This document shows, one piece after another, positions 15,200 through 19,805 of a stretch of 19,805 nt of DNA; the stretch's first letter is position 1; each line of letters starts with the position of its first letter. The notes under the pieces were generated by a model. That model was not told the DNA's origin. It did not search any database and worked only from the letters and a program-made list of their open reading frames with translations. A program made the translations under genes and the position numbers. The DNA lies in contig JABDBT010000041.1 in the NCBI GenBank assembly GCA_013288465.1, positions 1-19,805 of the forward strand, in the 5' to 3' direction. The DNA comes from Bacteroidota bacterium. Lineage in GTDB: Bacteria; Bacteroidota; Bacteroidia; Sphingobacteriales; Sphingobacteriaceae.

Positions 15200-16630
15200 A
15201 TGAAAAATTTAAAAAATATCTATATTTTATGTGCGGCTGTTATTGGATTAACATCCTGCTCAAAATCATTCCTTAATGAATTACCGCCTACGGCCATACC
15301 TGTTACCTCTTCTATTAAAACGGAAGGTGATCTTTCTGATGCTGTAAATGGTATGTATTCAACATTGCGTTCAATTAACTCATTTGGTGGTAATATTCCC
15401 ATTATAGGTGATGAACTAGCCGATAATACCTACGTTAGTTCAAGCAACTCGGGTTATTATCTTGCAGAAGAAAACTACGTGTTGATCTCAACAAATGCAG
15501 AAGCTGCGCAAATTTATAGCCAGTGTTACTATAGTATATTACAGGCCAACAGAATAATTGCCGCTCCAGTACCCGGATCAAATAATGTTTCTCAACTTAA
15601 GGGTGAAGCTTATACCGCAAGGGCATTAAATTATTTAATGCTGGTTAATTTTTTCGCTGCACCGGCTACAGTTAGTGCTGCCGGAGTTGGTGTGCCAATT
15701 ATCACTTCACCTGAATATGTTACCGGCCCCTTTATAAAACCGTCAAGGGCTACAGTTGGCGCAGTCTATAAACAGATAATAAGCGATTTGGACAGCGCAT
15801 ATCTTATTATGCCGACTACCGGGACCACCCTGCATGCAACAAGTTCAGATTATATTTCAAAATATGCCGCAAAAGCAATTGAGTCAAGGGCTTATATTTA
15901 TGAAGGTGATTATCCTGATGCTATTGCTGCAGCGCAATTGGTTGTTCAAAACGGTGGTTATACTTTAGTTTCAGCAGCTAATTTGGTTAGCTACTGGGAT
16001 AACCCTGCCGCTATAACCAGTAAGGTTGAAACTGTATTTGAGCTTGAACTTAACCTGGCAAACAATAATGGTTTCCAAAGTTTTGATAATTTTTATAACC
16101 AGGGCGGATATGGTCAAAACCTTGTTTTTCAGGCCTTATACAATTTATATTCACCCACTGATTCAAGGATTAATTTATTCCTTTTAAATCAACCTCAACA
16201 CGCCGGTGTAGTATTAAATAAATGGATTAATACTTTGAATGGTACCGACCGTGACAATATTAAGATTATCCGCTACTCGGAAGTGCTGTTGAATTTAGCT
16301 GAAGCCTACGCGCAAACAGGCGATAATGTTAATGGTCAAAAATATGTTAACATGGTTGCACAAACTCGTGATCCTGCTTTCTTAGGCTATACTGATATTG
16401 GTACCCAACTTGTAAATGATATTGTTAATGAAAAAAGAAAGGAGTTTGTTGGTGAAGGGTTGCGTTTATTTGATCTTGATCGTTTACAGCTAACCATAAA
16501 CAGGCCAGCACAAACAGGTGCTATTAGTTTCTTAGCTACTATTCCTACTTCTGATTATCGTAGATTATTACCTATTCCACAAACAGAAGTTGATGCTAAT
16601 AAAGCTACGGTTCAAAACCCTGGTTATTAA
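15200..16630 (+). CDS. SusD/RagB-family outer membrane lipoprotein
   Basis: This is the surface substrate-binding partner that sits as a lid on the SusC barrel. The 476-residue product has a lipoprotein signal with lipobox GLTSC and Cys20 as the lipidated residue, followed by the characteristic SKSFLNELPPTAIP. The body shows SusD features: SEVLLNLAEAYAQTG (TPR-like), NEKRKEFVGEGLRLFDLDR, and the diagnostic ending RLLPIPQTEVDAN through QNPGY. It is co-transcribed with the SusC gene (12-base gap) and closed by the hairpin at 16653-16690. No glycosidase, peptidase or sulfatase follows, so the ligand is unknown. Confidence 0.95.
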   Translation: MKNLKNIYILCAAVIGLTSCSKSFLNELPPTAIPVTSSIKTEGDLSDAVNGMYSTLRSINSFGGNIPIIGDELADNTYVSSSNSGYYLAEENYVLISTNAEAAQIYSQCYYSILQANRIIAAPVPGSNNVSQLKGEAYTARALNYLMLVNFFAAPATVSAAGVGVPIITSPEYVTGPFIKPSRATVGAVYKQIISDLDSAYLIMPTTGTTLHATSSDYISKYAAKAIESRAYIYEGDYPDAIAAAQLVVQNGGYTLVSAANLVSYWDNPAAITSKVETVFELELNLANNNGFQSFDNFYNQGGYGQNLVFQALYNLYSPTDSRINLFLLNQPQHAGVVLNKWINTLNGTDRDNIKIIRYSEVLLNLAEAYAQTGDNVNGQKYVNMVAQTRDPAFLGYTDIGTQLVNDIVNEKRKEFVGEGLRLFDLDRLQLTINRPAQTGAISFLATIPTSDYRRLLPIPQTEVDANKATVQNPGY

Positions 16631-16652
16631 TTTATCAGTTTGATTTACAATT

Positions 16653-16690
16653 TAAGCAAAAAGCCTCCGAATCCGGAGGCTTTTTGCTTA
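16653..16690 (+). terminator. Strong intrinsic terminator after susCD
   Basis: A perfect 17-bp stem (GCCTCCG paired with CGGAGGC, extended by A/T pairs) has a four-base loop and a TTTTT run inside its 3' arm. It ends the susC-susD transcript 22 bases after the SusD stop. Confidence 0.88.
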
Positions 16691-16696
16691 CTTTAA

Positions 16697-16728
16697 TTGT
16701 AATAGTGCGGATATAAATATTAATTTTA
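16697..16728 (+). promoter_or_regulatory. Possible promoter (TTG, 21 bases, TAATTTTA) for the secreted-protein gene
   Basis: A TTG at 16697-16699 and a -7-like TAATTTTA at 16721-16728 (one mismatch to TAnnTTTG) are separated by 21 bases, within the Bacteroidota range. It lies just after the susCD terminator, which suggests separate transcription of the downstream gene. Confidence 0.35.
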
Positions 16729-16751
16729 TTAACTGTTAACATCAAAAAATT

Positions 16752-17429
16752 ATGAGAAAAATCTTTTTTATAATATCATTTTCCCTGATGGCTTTTTATA
16801 ATTGTGCAAATGCGCAAGTGGCATTAGGTATGCGGGGCGAGGCTTTTAATGATATTGCATACACTGAAGTGACAGGTAACCCATATTTAATAAATGACTG
16901 GATAGCGGGCTCAGTAATTTTAGAAAACAATCAAAAGGCGGCAGCCACTTTGAAATTTGATATAGTAGCAAATGCAGTACTTTACCAGGGTAAAAACGGC
17001 GAAGCATTAGAACTCAAAAATAAGTTCAGCAGCTTCACTTTAAATACTACTGTTACTGATGTAAGTAATATGAGCCCGCTTGTGTTTGTTAATGGCTATC
17101 CGGCTACCGATAAGCAAACCGAAGGTACATTTTACCAGTTAATTGGCGATGGAAAGATTAGACTGTTAAAATATTATAAGAAAACAATAGATGAACGCCC
17201 CGGAACCAGTTATACATCTTCAACAACAAAATCATTTAAATTAATACATGATTATTACGTTTTTAAAGATAACCAGCTAACCGAAATTCAACCCAATAAA
17301 AAGGCACTAACTAAGCTATTTGATGATCATGCTGCACAGCTCGACGCCTATTTAAAAACCAGCAATATTAATTTTAAGAACGATACCGATTTGCAGAAAC
17401 TTTTTGCCTGGTATAACTCCTTAAATTAA
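16752..17429 (+). CDS. Secreted protein of unknown function
   Basis: I do not recognise this 225-residue protein. It begins with a clear signal peptide (RKIFFIISFSLMAF, cleavage likely after NCANA at residue 21), so it is exported to the periplasm or beyond. The mature part is rich in alternating beta-type segments (WIAGSVILENNQKAAATLKFDI, VANAVLYQGKNGEALELK), with a polar C-terminal helix region (KKALTKLFDDHAAQLDAYL). No catalytic motif, lipobox, transmembrane helix or C-terminal sorting domain is visible. It follows the susCD terminator by 61 bases and has its own possible promoter, so a link to SusC/SusD is only positional. Its stop lies 9 bases from the stop of the convergent bioD. Confidence 0.8.
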   Translation: MRKIFFIISFSLMAFYNCANAQVALGMRGEAFNDIAYTEVTGNPYLINDWIAGSVILENNQKAAATLKFDIVANAVLYQGKNGEALELKNKFSSFTLNTTVTDVSNMSPLVFVNGYPATDKQTEGTFYQLIGDGKIRLLKYYKKTIDERPGTSYTSSTTKSFKLIHDYYVFKDNQLTEIQPNKKALTKLFDDHAAQLDAYLKTSNINFKNDTDLQKLFAWYNSLN

Positions 17430-17438
17430 CCCCGTTTT

Positions 17439-18050
17439 TTACAACTCAATATGGTCACCGGCATCAATAATCGCCTTTTTATCAATTTTATTAAGCGGCG
17501 GGATATGGCCAAGTTGCTTTAGTTTGGAGTATGCTAAAATGTATTCTTTGGCGTAATTATCCTCATCGCCATTAAATATAATGCCTTTAACGGGTATATG
17601 GTATTGTTTTAAAGCTAATGCGGATAATAAGGTATGATTGATAGCCCCCAGGTAATATTGTGATACCAGTACCACTTCGGCATTTAACTGTTTTATCATA
17701 TCAATAATTAAAAAATCAGCGGCAAGCGGTACCATTAGCCCGCCGGCGCCTTCGATAATCAGTTGATTATCAGTTTCTGGAAGTATAATTTTACCTGGCT
17801 CGATGGTTATATTGTCAATCGCGGCTGATTTATGAGGCGAGTAAGGTTGGGTTAATCTGTAAGCCTCGGGATGAAAAAAAGATTTTGTATTGGTTATTAA
17901 ACTTTTAACTTTTAAGGTATCGCTATCGTCCAAATCGCCCGATTGTATGGGCTTCCAGTAGTCGGCTTTTAGTTTTTCAACCAAAATAGCCGAGATCATA
18001 GTTTTACCTATGCCTGTGCCGATCCCGGTAATAAATAATGGTTTAGGCAT
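17439..18050 (-). CDS. bioD: Dethiobiotin synthetase
   Basis: BioD closes the ureido ring of dethiobiotin from 7,8-diaminononanoate, CO2 and ATP, the penultimate step of biotin synthesis. The 203-residue product shows the P-loop GIGTGIGKT (9-17), YWKPIQSG with Lys33, and the EGAGGLMVPL motif (100-109). SQYYLGAINHTLLSA follows in the usual position. The start is fixed by this N-terminus (KPLFITGIGTGIGKT). It overlaps the end of bioF by 8 bases, so the two are one translationally coupled unit. bioA and bioB are not in this window. It is slightly shorter than the E. coli enzyme but appears complete. Confidence 0.93.
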   Translation of the reverse strand: MPKPLFITGIGTGIGKTMISAILVEKLKADYWKPIQSGDLDDSDTLKVKSLITNTKSFFHPEAYRLTQPYSPHKSAAIDNITIEPGKIILPETDNQLIIEGAGGLMVPLAADFLIIDMIKQLNAEVVLVSQYYLGAINHTLLSALALKQYHIPVKGIIFNGDEDNYAKEYILAYSKLKQLGHIPPLNKIDKKAIIDAGDHIEL

Positions 18051-19170
18051 TGGTGAGTTTATTTATGGTATCTGTTAATAATAGTATTTCGCCTGTGGTA
18101 TTAAAGGCGTGTAAACATATCCGTATCCTTTCGCTACCCTGCTGAACGGTAGGGCTGAGGATGGCGCGGACATCCAGCCCATTGTTTTGTAATTGCAATG
18201 CTGTTTCCTTTGCCCGTTCATTGCTGTTTAACAGGATGCATTGAATGGCACTATCGCTTTCAATTAAAGGGTAGAGGCTGTTTGCCCTTATGTTTTCTTT
18301 AAATAAACGGATGTTGTTTTTCAAACGCTCAATCCCATCCGCCGAATTTTGCAATAACCGGTAAGCCGCTTTTACCGAAGCAATTTGATGAAAGGGGGCG
18401 GCAGTAGTATAAATAAATGAACGTGCAAAATTGATAAGGTATTGCCGTAAAGCATCACTGCCCAATACAATGGCCCCATGGCAGCCCAATGCTTTTCCAA
18501 ACGTAACTATTCTCGCAAACACACGTCCTTCCAGTTTTAGCTGGCATATAAGCCCGTTTTTGTATAAGCCAACAGCATGGGCCTCGTCCACAATTAAATG
18601 TGCATTGTATTGTTCGGTTAACTCCAATAATTCTAACAGAGGTGGGGTATCGCCATCCATAGAATACACACTTTCAATAACCACGTAACAAATACCCTTT
18701 GCCTGCTTTAATTTAGCCTCCAGGCTGTTAAGGTCGTTATGTTTAAAAGTATATCGGTTGGCATAGCTTAACCGCGCACCGTCAATAATAGAGGCATGTA
18801 TCAGCTCGTCGGTTATCAAAGTATCGCCCCGTTGCGGCAGGGAGGAAAATAGCCCCAAATTGGCATCATACCCCGAATTAAATATTAACCCGGCTTGGCT
18901 ATTATGGTACGCGGCTATCTGTTTTTCTAAATCCTCGGTATAGGTTAAATTACCCGAAATTAACCTCGACCCGGTAGCGCCATTTAAAACAACGCCACTT
19001 TGGCTAATCTCTTCATCGATATTGTTTTTAAACACCACCGACCGGGCAAAACCCAGGTAATCGTTTGAGCAAAAGTCAACGAGCGTGTTTTCGGCTTTCA
19101 ATGTTCGGTAAGCACCTGATAGCCGCCTTTCGGCCAATCTTTGTTCAATATAGTTATGTGCCGGTCCCAA
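18043..19170 (-). CDS. bioF: 8-amino-7-oxononanoate synthase
   Basis: BioF condenses pimeloyl-thioester with L-alanine, using pyridoxal phosphate, to give 8-amino-7-oxononanoate, the first committed step of the biotin ring pathway. The 375-residue product has DFCSNDYLG (32-40), GATGSRLISGN (64-73 region), His125, the PLP-contacting DEAHAVG (195-201) and the Schiff-base lysine Lys226 in TFGKALGCHG. The adjacent bioD separates it from the closely related 2-amino-3-ketobutyrate CoA ligase. The start is a TTG at 19170: an in-frame stop lies two codons upstream, and the next in-frame ATG is inside the enzyme core. A terminator hairpin and a weak -7-like box lie just upstream. Confidence 0.92.
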   Translation of the reverse strand: MGPAHNYIEQRLAERRLSGAYRTLKAENTLVDFCSNDYLGFARSVVFKNNIDEEISQSGVVLNGATGSRLISGNLTYTEDLEKQIAAYHNSQAGLIFNSGYDANLGLFSSLPQRGDTLITDELIHASIIDGARLSYANRYTFKHNDLNSLEAKLKQAKGICYVVIESVYSMDGDTPPLLELLELTEQYNAHLIVDEAHAVGLYKNGLICQLKLEGRVFARIVTFGKALGCHGAIVLGSDALRQYLINFARSFIYTTAAPFHQIASVKAAYRLLQNSADGIERLKNNIRLFKENIRANSLYPLIESDSAIQCILLNSNERAKETALQLQNNGLDVRAILSPTVQQGSERIRICLHAFNTTGEILLLTDTINKLTNA

Positions 19171-19184
19171 TTGTTAAATTTCGG

Positions 19185-19192
19185 CTAAAATA
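19185..19192 (-). promoter_or_regulatory. Weak -7-like box (TATTTTAG) before bioF
   Basis: One mismatch to TAnnTTTG on the minus strand, 14 bases before the TTG start. Its first base is shared with the stem of the adjacent terminator hairpin, so it may be only part of the terminator's T-rich tail. Confidence 0.25.
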
Positions 19193-19223
19193 AAGAAAGC
19201 CCCGGTTTATCGGGGCTTTCTTT
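19192..19223 (-). terminator. Intrinsic terminator after the LTxxQ gene
   Basis: A perfect 13-bp stem (AAAGAAAGCCCCG paired with CGGGGCTTTCTTT, 6-base loop) is followed on the minus strand by ATTTTAG. It lies 14 bases past the end of the LTxxQ gene and 21 bases before the bioF start, so it could also attenuate read-through into bioFD. Confidence 0.8.
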
Positions 19224-19237
19224 TGATGTTAATTTAA

Positions 19238-19636
19238 TTAGCGTTGTGGGGGAGGAGGAGTACCACCGCCGCCACCGCCTTGTTGCATGCGGGCGCGCAT
19301 TTCATCCTGTTGTTTTTTCAGGGTAGCTGCTTGATCTGGAGTTAATACCAAAGCAAGTTTAGCATTTGTAGCAGCCATGATTGGAGCCCTTCCTGCCCTC
19401 ATTGCAGTCCTGTCGCCATTAGCAGCGGTAGCTAAGCTATCATTGCTTTTCTTTTGAGCAGTATAGATAGCCAGTACTTTAGTAGCCTGGTCGTCAGTTA
19501 GTGCCAACGAAGTTTTTAAAGCAGCAGTTTGCTCTTCCGGGCTTCTTTGCTGCCTTCCACCACCGCCACCACCCTGGGCGCGGCTAAGCGTGCTGATACC
19601 TAATACGATGCAGCACATTAACAATAGTTTTTTCAT
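19238..19636 (-). CDS. Small secreted LTxxQ-motif protein with poly-Gly ends (Spy/CpxP-like)
   Basis: This 132-residue protein has a signal peptide (1-20, cleavage after SRA). The mature chain starts with Q and six glycines and ends with six glycines and a proline run (TPPPPQR). Between them lies a helical, charged region with two LTxxQ motifs, LTDDQ (46-50) and LTPDQ (98-102), the hallmark of CpxP/Spy-type periplasmic proteins that act as chaperones or envelope-stress modulators. Small LTxxQ proteins of this size are, from memory, common in Bacteroidota and poorly characterised. The low-complexity ends are likely disordered and could mediate surface or wall contact; that is inference. It has its own promoter-like sequence upstream and a terminator downstream. 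Confidence 0.8.
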   Translation of the reverse strand: MKKLLLMCCIVLGISTLSRAQGGGGGGRQQRSPEEQTAALKTSLALTDDQATKVLAIYTAQKKSNDSLATAANGDRTAMRAGRAPIMAATNAKLALVLTPDQAATLKKQQDEMRARMQQGGGGGGTPPPPQR

Positions 19637-19669
19637 TTTTTTAAGTTTTTAGTGTTTTAAAGTATTTGA

Positions 19670-19700
19670 TAAAGATATACGGTTAAGGTTTAAAACGCAA
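19670..19700 (-). promoter_or_regulatory. Putative promoter (TTG, 20 bases, TATCTTTA) for the LTxxQ gene
   Basis: On the minus strand, TTG (19698-19700) precedes TATCTTTA (19670-19677, one mismatch to TAnnTTTG) by 20 bases. The predicted leader is about 30 bases and is A-rich before the ATG. Confidence 0.45.
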
Positions 19701-19747
19701 GATGTAACTTAATTGTTGCTTACTATTTGGTTAAAAAGGTTGTAGGG

Positions 19748-19796
19748 GTTGTAATGTGTTGATAATAACGTTGGTTATTTTATAGCGTGTTACAAC
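19748..19796. repeat. Nested small inverted repeats at the window edge
   Basis: Outer arms GTTGTAA / TTACAAC (19748-19754, 19790-19796) enclose an inner hairpin AATAAC-GTTG-GTTATT (19764-19779). It lies upstream of the LTxxQ gene promoter. It could be an operator or a hairpin belonging to a gene beyond the window. Confidence 0.35.
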
Positions 19797-19805
19797 TATT
19801 TTAAC

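Noticed and set aside
149..16630. A single polysaccharide utilisation locus linking the GH1 enzyme and SusC/SusD
   Set aside because: They are more than 10 kb apart with unrelated housekeeping genes and strand changes between them.

Overview
The window looks like chromosomal DNA of a Bacteroidota bacterium, most likely Sphingobacteriaceae (Mucilaginibacter or Pedobacter type). This rests on a SusC/SusD pair, a TPR histidine kinase with a lipoprotein-like N-terminus, Bacteroidota-type -7 boxes (TAnnTTTG) before several genes, almost no Shine-Dalgarno signals, and AT-rich intergenic DNA with dispersed palindromes. The genus is inferred. I see no tRNA, rRNA, CRISPR array, transposase, integrase or phage gene, and no gene-free stretch longer than about 215 bases.

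Layout. 1-3601: a GH1 beta-glycosidase (+) converges on and overlaps a sensor histidine kinase (-); the GH1 frame has no standard start codon. 3675-6754: glutaryl-CoA dehydrogenase (-) is divergent from folB (+), which is coupled by a TAATG junction to a GlcD-type FAD oxidase (+). 6905-8964: an MgtC/SapB membrane protein (+) converges, with a 4-base overlap, on an arginine-deiminase-family enzyme (-). 9145-10911: argS (+), divergent from the deiminase. 11061-11951: 3-hydroxyacyl-CoA dehydrogenase (-). 12164-16630: a SusC-SusD pair (+) closed by a strong hairpin terminator. 16752-17429: an unrecognised secreted protein (+). 17439-19170: bioF-bioD (-). 19238-19636: a small secreted LTxxQ protein (-) with poly-glycine at both ends of the mature chain.

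Function. Most genes are housekeeping or general metabolism: folate (folB), biotin (bioF, bioD), translation (argS), and acyl-CoA oxidation (glutaryl-CoA dehydrogenase gives crotonyl-CoA; the 3-hydroxyacyl-CoA dehydrogenase acts two steps later on the same route). SusC/SusD imports an oligomer, but no degradative enzyme or ECF sigma/anti-sigma pair is next to it, so its substrate cannot be read from context.

The less ordinary signals lie between genes. A perfect 32-bp inverted repeat fills the space between the two divergent -7 boxes of gcdH and folB, and a 28/32 relative lies just upstream of the deiminase -7 box. Two other palindromes sit at 6755-6859 and 10924-11038. A 26-bp direct repeat and a small palindrome lie upstream of susC. 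folB and argS appear to have leaderless transcripts. I do not see a clear new defence or mobile system; the best leads are the promoter-adjacent repeat, the GH1 start, and the deiminase/argS pairing.
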